Made by a program: the position numbers and the translations under genes
Shown here: positions 46,663 through 57,070 of the stretch, in pieces
Numbering within the stretch: the stretch's first letter is position 1
Layout of the letters: each line of letters opens with the position of its first letter
The notes under the pieces: model-generated
Seen by the model: only the letters and a program-made list of their open reading frames with translations
Told to the model about the DNA's origin: nothing
The model's database searches: none
NCBI RefSeq assembly: GCF_004336985.1
Contig: NZ_SJUO01000001.1
Coordinates: 372,001 to 436,000, forward strand
Source of the DNA: Exiguobacterium sp. SL-9
GTDB taxonomy: Bacteria > Bacillota > Bacilli > Exiguobacteriales > Exiguobacteriaceae
Direction: 5' to 3'
DNA: 64,000 bases

Positions 46663-47314
46663 CACGAGATGCGTTGCGAATGCTATCGATTGCTTCTTTG
46701 TAACTCGGCTCATTATAGATGGCCGACCCGGCCACGAGCACGTCAGCCCCGGCATCGATGCATAGTTTTGCCGTGTCCGCGTTCACGCCGCCGTCAATCT
46801 CAATTTCAAAGTCGAGACGACGGGCTTGGCGCATCTCATTCAGCGCCGCAATTTTCGGGACGACCGATTCGATGAACTTCTGGCCCCCAAAGCCAGGGTT
46901 CACCGTCATAAGGAGCACCATATCGACGTCACCGAGCACGTGTTCAATCGACGAGAGCGGCGTATGCGGATTCAAGACGACGCCACACTTGGCGCCAGCC
47001 GCTTTGATTTGTTGCAAGACGCGATGCAAGTGATTCGTCGCTTCGATGTGAACCGTAACGATATCCGCCCCGGCCTTGATGAAATCTTCGACGAACCGCT
47101 CCGGCTGATCGATCATCAGATGGACATCAAGTACCATGTCCGATTTTTCCCGTAAACTCGCGAGCACCGGTAGCCCGATGGAGATGTTCGGGACAAACTG
47201 TCCATCCATGACATCAAAATGGATATAATCCGCTCCGGCCTCTTGGACCGCCTTTACTTCTGATTCTAGATTGGCGAAGTCCGCCGCTAAAATCGATGGT
47301 GCAATTTTAATCAT
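46658..47314 (-). CDS. rpe: Ribulose-phosphate 3-epimerase
   Basis: A 218-residue TIM-barrel epimerase of the pentose phosphate pathway. Metal and catalytic residues are in IAPSILAADFANL, HFDVMDGQFVPNIS, DVHLMIDQPE, MTVNPGFGGQKFI and EIDGGVNADT. GGAGGT precedes the ATG. It sits 1 base after rsgA, the normal prkC-rsgA-rpe arrangement of Bacilli. Confidence 0.97.
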   Translation of the reverse strand: MIKIAPSILAADFANLESEVKAVQEAGADYIHFDVMDGQFVPNISIGLPVLASLREKSDMVLDVHLMIDQPERFVEDFIKAGADIVTVHIEATNHLHRVLQQIKAAGAKCGVVLNPHTPLSSIEHVLGDVDMVLLMTVNPGFGGQKFIESVVPKIAALNEMRQARRLDFEIEIDGGVNADTAKLCIDAGADVLVAGSAIYNEPSYKEAIDSIRNASRV

Positions 47315-47315
47315 G

Positions 47316-48200
47316 TCAGTACCTCCGTTGTCTATCGTTTAACTCTGCCATAAACGTAACATAATTCTCATAACGGGTGGAAGCGATTTCTCCGGCTTCG
47401 ACAGCCGCTTTGACGGCACAGCCCGGCTCGTTCAAATGGGCACAGCCGCGGAATTTGCAGTCGTCATGCCGCTCGACAAACTCAGGGAAACACCACCGCA
47501 TCTCCTCGACTTCGAGTTCGACCGGGAACTCGAGGCTCGAGAAACCAGGCGTGTCAGCGACGAGTCCGTCAGCGAGTGTGATGAGCGTGACGTGACGCGT
47601 CGTGTGCTTCCCTCGGCCGAGCGACTTCGAAATCTTCCCGGTCGCAAGTTCAAGCTCAGGCGCGACCGCATTCAAGAGCGAACTTTTCCCGACGCCCGTC
47701 TGTCCAGCGAATACGCTCGTCTTGTCTTTGAACGAACCACGGATTTGTTCAATCCCCGACCCATCCTCGGTCGACGTCTCGATGACCTCATAGCCGATGG
47801 AGCGGTATAAGGTCGCTGCTTCGTGAATCGGCTTCCGTTCTGATTCCGTCAACAAGTCCATCTTCGTCAAGACGATGATCGGATGGACTTGCTTCGACTC
47901 GATCAAGACGAGGAAACGGTCAAGCAGATGGAATGAGAACGCCGGCTCTTTCACGGAAAACAGTAAAAACGCTTGATCGATATTGGCGATTGGCGGGCGG
48001 ACGAGATGGTTCGACCGCTCATCGACGGCCAGTATATAACCGGTGCCGTCCTCTTGGTCTTGAATGTCGACATCATCACCTACGACAGGCGAGATGTTCC
48101 GGTTGCGGAAATTGCCGCGGGCGCGACAGCGAATCTCTTGTTTTTCTTCTGTCATGACGTCATAAAATCCGCCTTGTAATCGAATGATCGTACCTTTCAT
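47316..48200 (-). CDS. rsgA: Ribosome small subunit GTPase RsgA (YloQ)
   Basis: A 294-residue circularly permuted GTPase for 30S maturation. OB-fold domain at about 1-65, then G4 VLTKMDLL, G1 GQTGVGKSSLLN near 170, G3 DTPGFSSLE near 215; the C-terminal zinc site is seen in CWFPEF... here RWCFPEFVERHDDCKFRGC plus H-x5-C. Its Shine-Dalgarno AAGGAGG lies just beyond the U-tract of the prkC terminator. In B. subtilis YloQ is a PrkC substrate, encoded next to it. Confidence 0.97.
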   Translation of the reverse strand: MKGTIIRLQGGFYDVMTEEKQEIRCRARGNFRNRNISPVVGDDVDIQDQEDGTGYILAVDERSNHLVRPPIANIDQAFLLFSVKEPAFSFHLLDRFLVLIESKQVHPIIVLTKMDLLTESERKPIHEAATLYRSIGYEVIETSTEDGSGIEQIRGSFKDKTSVFAGQTGVGKSSLLNAVAPELELATGKISKSLGRGKHTTRHVTLITLADGLVADTPGFSSLEFPVELEVEEMRWCFPEFVERHDDCKFRGCAHLNEPGCAVKAAVEAGEIASTRYENYVTFMAELNDRQRRY

Positions 48201-48216
48201 TCCATTCCCTCCTTAG

Positions 48217-48246
48217 AAAAAGAGGCGACGCGCGCGCCACCTCTTC
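48217..48246 (-). terminator. Intrinsic terminator between prkC and rsgA
   Basis: GC-rich minus-strand stem AAGAGG.GGCG/CGCC.CCTCTT-type around a CG-rich loop and five T. The stem includes the prkC stop codon region, and the U-tract ends 16 bases before the rsgA ATG. Confidence 0.8.
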
Positions 48247-50182
48247 ACTGTGCATCTTTTGCTTGTGCGTACGTCACCGTATCCGTCCGTACGACTTCCC
48301 CATCGACTTCAATCGTCGCGGTTCCGACTTCGTCCGGTGCGATGACGAGTGTGTACGAGTATGTCGTCGTCTCTGTTATCTTATCACGCAACACTTCGAC
48401 TTCGCCACGGGCATCGACCGTCCGAATGACGACTTCGAGCGCTTCAGCCTCTTCCCCTTCGGGCGGCGGTTCGATTTCGACGTTGACTTCCCGCTCGATC
48501 GAGACGTCGGTCGGTTCGACCCCTTGTGACACGATGACGGTCAGTTCCGTCCCCGGATCGACTGCCGTACCGGCCGTCGGGAGTTGACGGATGATTTGAT
48601 TCGCAGGAACGCTCGTTGAATACTCGTCACGTTTGACGATTTTCAAGCTATTTTGCTCAGCATACGTCGTCGCTTCCTCGAACGTATAGCCCGCCAAGTT
48701 GGCGAGTTCGACTTTATTGCTGCCTGTCGAGACGACGAGCGTCACCGTCTCTTCAGACGGAACGACTTCATTGCCTGGGGTGATCGATTGGGAGATGACA
48801 TCTCCACTATCGACCGTCTCGGACGCCTCCGACTGAATCTCAATGTCCGTGAAATCTAGGTCTTTGAGCGTCCGTTCGGCCGCCGACTGGGACAATCCTT
48901 CCACGTCTGGCATCTCGACCGTCTCTTTTCCGGCCGAGACGACAATCATCACGGTCGTCCCGCGTTTCGGCTTCCGACCGGCTTGCGGAGTCTGAGAGAT
49001 GACGTCCCCGGCGGCAATGTTATCACTCGCCCGTTCGGTCGCCTCGACGACAAAACCGGCCGTCTCAAGCTCAGTCGTCGCCTCGTCGCTCGTCATTCCG
49101 ACGACATCCGGGACGACGGCACGGGACATCTCATCGGCGATGACATACGCCCCGATTCCGCCACCGATCAACAGGAGAGCGAGTAGGATCCAGAGCCACC
49201 ACTTCTTTTTCCGTTTCGGTTTGTCTTTCACGGGTTCACTTGTTGCGACCGGTTGTTCCGGCGCCTCATTTGCGTTCGGCTCATCCGGCACGACAGGCGC
49301 CATGACGAGCGTCTGATCAAACGCATCTTGCTCCGCATTCGATCGCTTCGGTTCGTTCGCACGTTCCGGATCGAGTGCTGTCATACAATCCTTCTTGAAT
49401 GCGGCGACCGAGGCGTGACGTGCGCCCGGTGACTTCGCGAGTGCCTGCATGATACAGTTCTCGAGCGCTTGCGGGATGTTCGGGTTCAAATCCATCGGTC
49501 GAATCGGATCATCTTGCAGATGTTGCAGCGCGACAGCGACCGGCGTCTCGCCAATGAACGGTACCCGACCGGTCACGAGTTCATAGAGTACGGCGCCGAG
49601 CGAATAAATATCTGACTTCTCATCGGCGAACTTTCCGCGTGCTTGCTCTGGAGAAAAGTAGTGGACCGACCCGAGCACCGACATCGTGTGGGTCAACGTA
49701 GCGTTAGACATGGCCACCGCAATGCCAAAGTCCGTCACTTTGACGTTGCCGCTTTGATCGATCATCATGTTTTGTGGTTTGATGTCCCGGTGAATGATTC
49801 GATTCGCATGGGCGTGATCGATCGCATCACAAATCTGTCCCATGATGCGGAGCGCCTCGTCGACAGATATGTACTCTTCTTGTAAATGTTGTTTTAGCGT
49901 CATCCCATCGACATGTTCCATGACGATGTAATAGATGTCGCGTTCGTCTCCGACGTCGTAAATGGCGACGATATTCGGATGGTTCAGACTCGCCGCCGCA
50001 TGGGCTTCTCGTTCGAACCGGCGTATAAATTGTTCATTATGCGAGAATTCAGATCGCAACACTTTGATGGCGACGGTTCGGTTTAAAATCTCATCGTGAG
50101 CCCGGTAGACATTTGCCATGCCGCCGTTGCCGATTTGCTGTTCGATCCGATAACGATCGTTGATTCGTTCTCCACTTCGCAT
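48245..50182 (-). CDS. prkC: Serine/threonine protein kinase PrkC with PASTA domains
   Basis: A 645-residue membrane Hanks-type kinase. The start MRSGERIND is chosen because GAGAGG lies nine bases upstream; an ATG three codons earlier overlaps the prpC stop. Kinase domain about 1-270: GNGGMANVYRA, catalytic HRDIKPQN, DFGIA. A basic stretch and one transmembrane helix (about 332-352) are followed by three PASTA repeats (each starting VPDVVGM, MPDVEGL and LANLAGY-type) and an acidic C-terminal beta domain. It senses cell-wall fragments in B. subtilis. Confidence 0.97.
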   Translation of the reverse strand: MRSGERINDRYRIEQQIGNGGMANVYRAHDEILNRTVAIKVLRSEFSHNEQFIRRFEREAHAAASLNHPNIVAIYDVGDERDIYYIVMEHVDGMTLKQHLQEEYISVDEALRIMGQICDAIDHAHANRIIHRDIKPQNMMIDQSGNVKVTDFGIAVAMSNATLTHTMSVLGSVHYFSPEQARGKFADEKSDIYSLGAVLYELVTGRVPFIGETPVAVALQHLQDDPIRPMDLNPNIPQALENCIMQALAKSPGARHASVAAFKKDCMTALDPERANEPKRSNAEQDAFDQTLVMAPVVPDEPNANEAPEQPVATSEPVKDKPKRKKKWWLWILLALLLIGGGIGAYVIADEMSRAVVPDVVGMTSDEATTELETAGFVVEATERASDNIAAGDVISQTPQAGRKPKRGTTVMIVVSAGKETVEMPDVEGLSQSAAERTLKDLDFTDIEIQSEASETVDSGDVISQSITPGNEVVPSEETVTLVVSTGSNKVELANLAGYTFEEATTYAEQNSLKIVKRDEYSTSVPANQIIRQLPTAGTAVDPGTELTVIVSQGVEPTDVSIEREVNVEIEPPPEGEEAEALEVVIRTVDARGEVEVLRDKITETTTYSYTLVIAPDEVGTATIEVDGEVVRTDTVTYAQAKDAQ

Positions 50183-50187
50183 CGGAT

Positions 50188-50922
50188 TCATCCTCTCTTT
50201 CTATCTGTGAACTGGACGAGGGCAACAGTGATGTTGTCACTTCCGCCCAAACGGTTGGCTTGATCGATCAATTGATCCGCCTTGACGTCCGCCGAGACGG
50301 GACGTTCCAAAACTTGTTTGATCTCGTCATCGGTCAAATGCGTCGTCAAGCCGTCCGTACAGATTAAAATCGTATCAAACTCGGGTTCGGCAAACACTTG
50401 CAGATCGGGTTCGACATGTTCCTTCGAGCCGATCGCACGGGTGATGATGTTACGTTTCGGGTGGACACGCATCTCTTCCTCGGTCAATTCTCCGAGTTGC
50501 TTCAACACGTTGACGTAAGAATGGTCTTCCGTCAATTGTTGGAGCTTATCCTCACGCAAGGCATACACACGACTATCCCCGACGTGGACGATGACGATCG
50601 TCTCGTCGTGCCAACAGACACCGGCGATCGTCGTCCCCATCATCAGCAGATTCGCTTGTTTCGAGAAGTCGAGCACTTGCTCGTTGGCCAGTTCCACATT
50701 GTGGCGGAACCAATTTTCCATCTCCATCGGTGAGGCAGGAAGCGTCGGAAAGGCACGGCGAAACTGCTCGATGACAAGCTGACTCGCAACCTCTCCGGCT
50801 TCATGTCCTCCCATACCGTCGGCCACGAGAGCGATCCCGGCACGCTCGTCTCCTAAAATCAAGACGGCGTCCTCGTTCTGCGCCCTCACTTGCCCGCGGT
50901 CGGTTCGGTATGCTAATTCCAT
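50188..50922 (-). CDS. prpC: PP2C-type protein phosphatase PrpC
   Basis: A 244-residue metal-dependent phosphatase that reverses PrkC phosphorylation. Metal-binding motifs: RAQNEDAVLIL, LVADGMGGHEAGEVAS, VHVGDSRVYALRE, and DGLTTHLTDDE. The start MELAYRTDRG follows GAGG; the longer frame to 50976 overlaps rlmN. Cytosolic, no membrane segment. It immediately precedes prkC. Confidence 0.97.
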   Translation of the reverse strand: MELAYRTDRGQVRAQNEDAVLILGDERAGIALVADGMGGHEAGEVASQLVIEQFRRAFPTLPASPMEMENWFRHNVELANEQVLDFSKQANLLMMGTTIAGVCWHDETIVIVHVGDSRVYALREDKLQQLTEDHSYVNVLKQLGELTEEEMRVHPKRNIITRAIGSKEHVEPDLQVFAEPEFDTILICTDGLTTHLTDDEIKQVLERPVSADVKADQLIDQANRLGGSDNITVALVQFTDRKRG

Positions 50923-50930
50923 CTTCCTGA

Positions 50931-52016
50931 TTACCTCGTTTCTTGTTCGCGCTCCTTCGCTCGAAGCTGCCCACAAGCCGCATCGATATCCGAACCTTGC
51001 TCGCGACGAATCGTCACGTTCACTTTTCGATCTTTGAGCACTTTTTCAAAGGCAAAAATTTGTTTACGTGGCGTGCGGACGTAGTCGCGCTCGAGCACGT
51101 GGTTGACTGGAATCAAGTTGACGTGGCATTTGACGCCTTTTAACAAGTCAGCCAATTGATGGGCATGTTCTTCTGTATCGTTGACGCCACCGAACAAACC
51201 GTATTCGAACGTGATGCGGCGACCACTTTTCTCTGTGTAATAGTTGACGGCTTCCATCAACTTGTCCAAGTTGTAAGCACGGTTGATCGGCATGAGACGC
51301 GTCCGGATTTCTGTCGTCGGTGCGTGAAGTGAGATGGCGAAGTTGATGCGCATCCCTTCATCGGCGAACTTGTAGATTTTCGGTACGATCCCGCTCGTCG
51401 ACACGGTGATATGGCGTGAACCGATGTTCAAACCATCGTCGTGGTTGACCGTGCGCAAGAAACGCATCAATTCGTCATAGTTGTCGAACGGTTCGCCGAT
51501 GCCCATGACGACGACAGAGTCGACTCGTTCGCCGCTCGCGTCGAGCGCGCGTTGCACGTCGAGCACTTGCGCCGTGATTTCGCCGGCTTCTAAGTTACGT
51601 TTCAAACCGCCGAGCGTCGAGGCACAGAACGTGCAACCGATGCGGCAGCCGACTTGAGTCGTGACACAGACCGAGTTGCCATACTCATGGCGCATGAGAA
51701 CCGTCTCGATGGAATATCCGTCTTGGAGCTCGAACAAGAACTTGATCGTGCCGTCTTGTGACTCTTGACGGACGAGTTCTTTTAACGTCGTCAATTGGAA
51801 TGACGCGTCTAATTTCTCGCGGAGCGGTTTAGAGACGTTCGTCATATCGTCGAACGATGTCACACGCTTGACGTACATCCAGTCATATAACTGTTTCGCG
51901 CGGAACGATTTTTCTCCTGCCTCGATGAGCCACTGTTCGAGTTCAGAATACGTGAGGGAATAGAGGGACGGCTTGGCACCGACCAATGGATTTTTTTCAA
52001 CTGCTTTTGGATTCAT
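50931..52016 (-). CDS. rlmN: Dual-specificity 23S rRNA/tRNA adenine-C2 methyltransferase RlmN
   Basis: A 361-residue radical-SAM enzyme methylating A2503 of 23S rRNA and A37 of some tRNAs. The cluster motif C-x3-C-x2-C is in [10 protein letters not shown] (about 125); [10 protein letters not shown] follows, and the two catalytic Cys are expected near 118 and in the C-terminal [12 protein letters not shown]. An N-terminal HhH-like domain is present. Lies 2 bases after rsmB. Confidence 0.97.
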   Translation of the reverse strand: MNPKAVEKNPLVGAKPSLYSLTYSELEQWLIEAGEKSFRAKQLYDWMYVKRVTSFDDMTNVSKPLREKLDASFQLTTLKELVRQESQDGTIKFLFELQDGYSIETVLMRHEYGNSVCVTTQVGCRIGCTFCASTLGGLKRNLEAGEITAQVLDVQRALDASGERVDSVVVMGIGEPFDNYDELMRFLRTVNHDDGLNIGSRHITVSTSGIVPKIYKFADEGMRINFAISLHAPTTEIRTRLMPINRAYNLDKLMEAVNYYTEKSGRRITFEYGLFGGVNDTEEHAHQLADLLKGVKCHVNLIPVNHVLERDYVRTPRKQIFAFEKVLKDRKVNVTIRREQGSDIDAACGQLRAKEREQETR

Positions 52017-52018
52017 GT

Positions 52019-53347
52019 TTATACCTCTTTCTTAAATGCGGCGATATAGAAGCCGTCCGTTCCGAACGACGTCGGGAGTAATTTGAGTTCAGCGCGGTCC
52101 GATGACACCATCGGGCGCAATACTTGGGGAAGACGGTCTTGGAGTGTCTCATCCCACGTCAATCCGTTCGACAAAATGTAATCGGCCTGCTGTTCATTCT
52201 CAGTCGGATCGATGGTACATGTCGAGTACACTAGCGTACCACCTCGTTTAAGCAGTGGCAAGACAGCGTCAATGATTTCACGTTGGACTTTCGGCAGTCC
52301 GGCAAGGGCAGATTTGTCTTTTGTCCATTTGATGTCTGGCTTGCGACGGATGACACCGAGTCCCGAACATGGGACGTCGAGTAAGATCCGATCGAAGCTC
52401 TCCGGTTCAAATTTGTCCCCGGCCTGGCGGGCATCGAGGGCAAGTGCGGTCACTCCATCGATATGCAGACGCTTCGCTTGACGTTCAATCAACTTCGCTT
52501 TATGCGGGTGCAAGTCGAGGGCGACGAGCGTTCCGCCGTCCATTCGTTCGGCCGTATGCATCGCTTTTCCTCCAGGGGCAGCACACGCGTCGAGTACGCG
52601 TTCTGTCTTCCCGGCTTGAAGCGCATCAGCGACAATCATCGAGCTCTCGTCCTGAATCGACAACAAGCCCATATCGATGAACGCCGTCGCGTGGACGTTT
52701 CCGGACTCGATGACGAGACCGTCCGCTGATAGTTCCGACCGTTTGGCAACGACATCGACTTCGGCGAGCCGTTCCATCATCTCGTCAACGGTGACACGTT
52801 GGCTATTGACCCGCACCGTTACCGGAGCCGGCTCATTGTTCAGTTTACACATCGCCTCGGTCGCTTCGACGCCATACGTCTCGACCCATTCAGCAACTAG
52901 CCAATCGGGATGACTATGTTCGATGGCAATCCTTTCAGCGTCCGGCAACGCACTCAAATTTGGGAAACCGTCCCGGATGACGTTGCGCAAGACGCCGTTG
53001 ACGAATTTTCCGGTTCCCGAGTGGCCCCGTTTTTTCGCGATCTCGACTGCTTCATGCAAGACGGCACGATCCGGGATTTTGTCGAGATAAAATAGTTGAT
53101 AGACGCTCATCCGTAAGAGTGGCAAGACGAATTTGTCCAATTTTTTAGGGTGTTGGACCCGCTTCTCTAAAATATAGTCAAGCGTCCGTTTCCGACCGAG
53201 CGTCCCGTAGACGAGCTCCGTGTATAGACCGACATCTTTCGTCGCCAATTTCTTCTGTTTCAATAAATCGTTGACCGCAATCGTCGAATAGGCGCCGCCT
53301 TGTTCGATTTTGATTAGCGTATCAAGCGCTGCTACTCGTACGTTCAT
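52019..53347 (-). CDS. rsmB: 16S rRNA (cytosine-967-C5)-methyltransferase RsmB
   Basis: A 442-residue RsmB/Sun. An N-terminal NusB-like RNA-binding domain (about 1-140) precedes the AdoMet Rossmann fold: [15 protein letters not shown] near 258, [21 protein letters not shown] with one catalytic Cys and [14 protein letters not shown] with the other. TAGGAGG lies before the ATG. It is 1 base after the def-fmt fusion. Confidence 0.97.
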   Translation of the reverse strand: MNVRVAALDTLIKIEQGGAYSTIAVNDLLKQKKLATKDVGLYTELVYGTLGRKRTLDYILEKRVQHPKKLDKFVLPLLRMSVYQLFYLDKIPDRAVLHEAVEIAKKRGHSGTGKFVNGVLRNVIRDGFPNLSALPDAERIAIEHSHPDWLVAEWVETYGVEATEAMCKLNNEPAPVTVRVNSQRVTVDEMMERLAEVDVVAKRSELSADGLVIESGNVHATAFIDMGLLSIQDESSMIVADALQAGKTERVLDACAAPGGKAMHTAERMDGGTLVALDLHPHKAKLIERQAKRLHIDGVTALALDARQAGDKFEPESFDRILLDVPCSGLGVIRRKPDIKWTKDKSALAGLPKVQREIIDAVLPLLKRGGTLVYSTCTIDPTENEQQADYILSNGLTWDETLQDRLPQVLRPMVSSDRAELKLLPTSFGTDGFYIAAFKKEV

Positions 53348-53348
53348 A

Positions 53349-54734
53349 TTATCCTCCTAGTCGATCGCCGACTTGTAACTTTTGGCCGGCCCCACGCATA
53401 AACGTGGCCCCGTCCATCCGTTTTTTACCAGATGGTTGCAAATCGATCACTTTAATAGCGACCGTGTCGCCTGTCGCGACGACAAACCCATCTTCTTCAA
53501 GTCGTACAATCGTTCCTGGTTCACCCGTCCCGGTCGTCTTTGACCCAAAGAACAGTTTGACCCGTTCTCCGGCAATCGTCGTATACGCCGTCGGGAACGG
53601 ATTCATCCCTCTGATCTGATTATAAATGTCTGCGCCGGACCGGGTCCAATCAATCTGTTCCCGCTCCCGGCTGATGTTCGGTGCGAACGTGACGTCACGC
53701 TCGTCTTGCGGCACAGCTTCAATCCAACCGGCGAGGAAAGCGGGAAGCGTCTTGATTAACAAGTCCGACCCTGCGACCGCGAGCTTGTCGAACAATGTGC
53801 CGACCGTATCCAATTCTTCAATCGGGACGACCGTGTTGGCGATCATATCGCCGGCATCGAGTTTATCGACCATGTACATGATCGTCACACCCGTCTCTTT
53901 ATCCCCATCAAGGATGGCTTGATGAATCGGGGCGCCCCCCCGATATTTCGGCAAGAGCGAGGCATGTACATTGATAGCCCCATGCTTCGGTGCTTCGAGT
54001 AGTTCAGTCGGGACGATTTGCCCGTAAGCTGCCGTCACGATCAAATCCGGCTCGAGTGCCAAGATATCCGCATAATCGGTCCGTACCTTTTCAGGTTGCA
54101 ACACCGGGATATTGTGGCGCAAAGCACATTCTTTCACCGGCGTCGGTTTTAGTTCGCGTTTTCGTCCGACCGGCTTATCCGGTTGCGAGACGACACCTAC
54201 GACATTGTATCCTTCTTCGAGCAAGCGCTCAAGTACGGATACGGCAAACGTTGGCGTGCCCATGAAGACGATGCGTTGGTCCGTCCCCTTTTCCGGTACC
54301 GCAAGCTTGTCCGTGAACAATACCCCGTCCAAATGGTCGATTTCATGTTGAATCGCCCGGGCGAAGAAACCGCTCGCCTTCACTTCTTGATAACGGCCTT
54401 TCATGTCTTGCGTCTTGACGACGATCGTCTCGTGCCGTTCGACGAACCCGAACTCGCCCGGGATGCTCAAGCAGCCTTCAAGGCCGATCTCGGTTCCCGA
54501 CGTCTCGATAATCTCTGGGTTGATCAACACGAGTGGACCGGTCTCATCATCCGTGTGGACGACGGCGAGTCGTTGGTTCAAGTTGACTTGCGGGGCGGCG
54601 ACGCCGACACCGTCATACTCATACATCGTGTCGAACATGCGGTCGACCGTCTGGCGCAATTTTTTATCAAACTTTGTCACCGGATCACACGTGACCCGTA
54701 AAATCTCATTTGGGATCTCTACTACTTTATACAT
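53349..54734 (-). CDS. Fused peptide deformylase / methionyl-tRNA formyltransferase (Def-Fmt)
   Basis: One 461-codon frame joins two enzymes that are normally separate, adjacent genes. Residues 1-144 are peptide deformylase with all three motifs: GVGVAAPQ (42-49), EGCLS (86-90) and HEIDH (130-134). Residues about 153-461 are methionyl-tRNA formyltransferase: [32 protein letters not shown] (255-269) and LDAGD (292-296), plus the C-terminal OB domain. The linker ([10 protein letters not shown]) replaces the usual def C-terminus and the fmt start. The start follows GAGGTGG. Fmt formylates initiator Met-tRNA; Def removes the formyl group from nascent protein. Confidence 0.93.
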   Translation of the reverse strand: MYKVVEIPNEILRVTCDPVTKFDKKLRQTVDRMFDTMYEYDGVGVAAPQVNLNQRLAVVHTDDETGPLVLINPEIIETSGTEIGLEGCLSIPGEFGFVERHETIVVKTQDMKGRYQEVKASGFFARAIQHEIDHLDGVLFTDKLAVPEKGTDQRIVFMGTPTFAVSVLERLLEEGYNVVGVVSQPDKPVGRKRELKPTPVKECALRHNIPVLQPEKVRTDYADILALEPDLIVTAAYGQIVPTELLEAPKHGAINVHASLLPKYRGGAPIHQAILDGDKETGVTIMYMVDKLDAGDMIANTVVPIEELDTVGTLFDKLAVAGSDLLIKTLPAFLAGWIEAVPQDERDVTFAPNISREREQIDWTRSGADIYNQIRGMNPFPTAYTTIAGERVKLFFGSKTTGTGEPGTIVRLEEDGFVVATGDTVAIKVIDLQPSGKKRMDGATFMRGAGQKLQVGDRLGG

Positions 54735-54745
54735 CTGGTTCCACC

Positions 54746-57070
54746 TCACATGAATACGTATGGATTTACGTCGATACTCAATTGATATTCTTTTTTGCTG
54801 ATCGCCTTCGCCCGTGCTTGTTGCAGTGCGGCGAGGACTGGATATAACGCCTCAGGATGTTTCGTCTTGATGAACAACTGATAGCGGAACAAATTCTTTA
54901 ATTTTGACAGCGGCGCCGGCATCGGCCCGTTCAGTCGTGATTGGGCCACGTGCGCCTCGACGAAATCGGAGGCGAACAGCTCGGCCTCGGCTTGGGCGAC
55001 GAGCGGGCTCTCCGCTGCGAATGTGACGAGCGTGACGTACCAATACGGCGGATGGTTGCCGACTTGACGAAGTTGCATCTCACGCGCGAAAAAGGATTCA
55101 TAGTCGTGCTCACTCGCCGTCTCGATGACGTAATGGTCCGGGTTATACGTCTGCACGTATGCCTCGCCCGGTAAACTTCCTCGACCGGCTCTTCCGGCAA
55201 CTTGGGTCACGAGCTGGAACGTGCGCTCGGTCGCCCGAAAATCAGGCATGCCGAGTGTCGCATCTGCCGCGAGCACCCCGACGAGTGTCACGTTCGGGAA
55301 GTCAAGTCCTTTGGCAATCATCTGCGTACCGAGCAAGATGTCCGCCTCCCCGTCCTCGAAACGTTTCAGCAGTTGCTCGTGCGAGCCTTTCCGAGACGTC
55401 GTATCTTGGTCCATCCGGATAATTCGTGCCTCAGGGATGCGGTTCAACAACTCGGTCTCAATCTTTTGTGTACCGGTACCGAACTGTTTGATTTTTTTAC
55501 TGTCACAGGTCGGGCACTTCGACGGCATACCGATCTCGTAACCACAATAGTGGCATTTGAGACGATCACCGTGCTGATGGTACGTTAAGTTGACGGCACA
55601 GTGTGGACAGGTAAGTCCTTCCCCACAGTCGCGGCACATGACGAACGTCGTGAACCCGCGACGGTTGAGCAAGATGACACATTGCTCTTTCTTGGCGATC
55701 CGGTCGTTGATGGCGACAAATAAATCTTCCGAGAACATCGTCGTGTTCCCTTTGGCAAGTTCACGCCGCATATCGATAATATGAACCGGCGGCATCTCGC
55801 CTCCGTATCGTTCACTCAATTGCAAGTAGTGGTACACACCTTTTTGAGCACGGGCGTACGACTCGAGTGACGGCGTCGCACTCCCGAGCACGACCGGACA
55901 CCCGTGATAATGGGCCCGCCAAATCGCGACGTCCCGCGCATGGTAGCGCGGGTTCTCTTCTTGCTTATACGTCGTCTCATGCTCTTCATCTAAGATGAGC
56001 AGGCCGATATTCTCGAGCGGGGCGAAGATGGCCGAACGTGCCCCGACGACGACATCGACTTGACGTCGCTTGATTTTCCGCCATTCATCATATTTCTCAC
56101 CTTGCGATAAGGCGCTATGAAGGACGGCGACACGGTCTCCGAAACGACGTTTGAACCGTTTGACCATCATCGGTGTGAGCGAGATCTCCGGCACGAGCAA
56201 AATCGCCTGTTTTCCTTCATCGACGACTTGACCAATCGCTTCCAGATAGACCTCGGTCTTCCCACTGCCGGTGACGCCATGCAGGAGCAATGTCTCCCCT
56301 GCGTCGGCGTCACGGATGGCATGGACGGCCATCGCTTGGCTGTCATTCAGTTCAACCGTCTCGATGACTTGTTCAATCGTGGCGTACGGGTCACGGTTCA
56401 GTTCGACCTCGGTCACGTTGATGGCACCGAGCGTCTCCATTTTTTGAAGTTGGGCACGCGATAGACCGACTTGACGCAACGTTGACCAATACATGCGCGG
56501 TACGTCCTTTAGCAACTGAATCGCTTCTTGCTGTTTCTTCGCTCGGGCCGGGACGAGACTCGCATCGATCAGCTCGATGACGAGGTCCGTCTTGACCGTT
56601 CGTTTTTCTTTTAACACCGGCGCAAGCAGGATGTCCCCTTTTTTGGCGAGCGCCAAAATGATGGACTGTGTCTCTTTCGGATATTCCGAGAGATGAGTGC
56701 CGGCTCGGACTCCATCCGGGAGCGTCTCCCCTTTGATTTCTTTGTCGTAACTCACTTTCAAAGCCGCCGGGAGCATGGCGAGAAGAGCCGACGAACGGAA
56801 GCAGAGCGTCGTCTCTTTCACGTGTGTCGATAAGTCGAGCAGTTCATCCGTCAGTGACGACTCTTCGTCCAGTAACGCTTCAAGCGGCTTTAATCCTTCC
56901 CGGGTCCCTGCGGAGACACCGGTCACGATGCCGAGCAGACGGCGTGAACCGAACGGGACCGAGACGCGCATCCCCGGTTCAATCAACGTCTCGAACTGGG
57001 TTGGGACCTCATAATCGAACGGACGATCGATCGTGATGACCGGGGCATCGACGTGGACGTGGGCGATCAT
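54746..57070 (-). CDS. priA: Primosomal protein N' (replication restart helicase PriA)
   Basis: A 774-residue PriA. The 3'-OH-binding domain (about 1-105) begins [17 protein letters not shown]. Helicase motifs: [16 protein letters not shown] near 265, [15 protein letters not shown] near 355, [11 protein letters not shown] near 610. Two zinc sites are seen between motifs in [13 protein letters not shown] and CHYCGYEI...CPTC (about 480-525). It reloads the replisome at stalled forks. It overlaps coaBC by 4 bases. Confidence 0.97.
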   Translation of the reverse strand: MIAHVHVDAPVITIDRPFDYEVPTQFETLIEPGMRVSVPFGSRRLLGIVTGVSAGTREGLKPLEALLDEESSLTDELLDLSTHVKETTLCFRSSALLAMLPAALKVSYDKEIKGETLPDGVRAGTHLSEYPKETQSIILALAKKGDILLAPVLKEKRTVKTDLVIELIDASLVPARAKKQQEAIQLLKDVPRMYWSTLRQVGLSRAQLQKMETLGAINVTEVELNRDPYATIEQVIETVELNDSQAMAVHAIRDADAGETLLLHGVTGSGKTEVYLEAIGQVVDEGKQAILLVPEISLTPMMVKRFKRRFGDRVAVLHSALSQGEKYDEWRKIKRRQVDVVVGARSAIFAPLENIGLLILDEEHETTYKQEENPRYHARDVAIWRAHYHGCPVVLGSATPSLESYARAQKGVYHYLQLSERYGGEMPPVHIIDMRRELAKGNTTMFSEDLFVAINDRIAKKEQCVILLNRRGFTTFVMCRDCGEGLTCPHCAVNLTYHQHGDRLKCHYCGYEIGMPSKCPTCDSKKIKQFGTGTQKIETELLNRIPEARIIRMDQDTTSRKGSHEQLLKRFEDGEADILLGTQMIAKGLDFPNVTLVGVLAADATLGMPDFRATERTFQLVTQVAGRAGRGSLPGEAYVQTYNPDHYVIETASEHDYESFFAREMQLRQVGNHPPYWYVTLVTFAAESPLVAQAEAELFASDFVEAHVAQSRLNGPMPAPLSKLKNLFRYQLFIKTKHPEALYPVLAALQQARAKAISKKEYQLSIDVNPYVFM

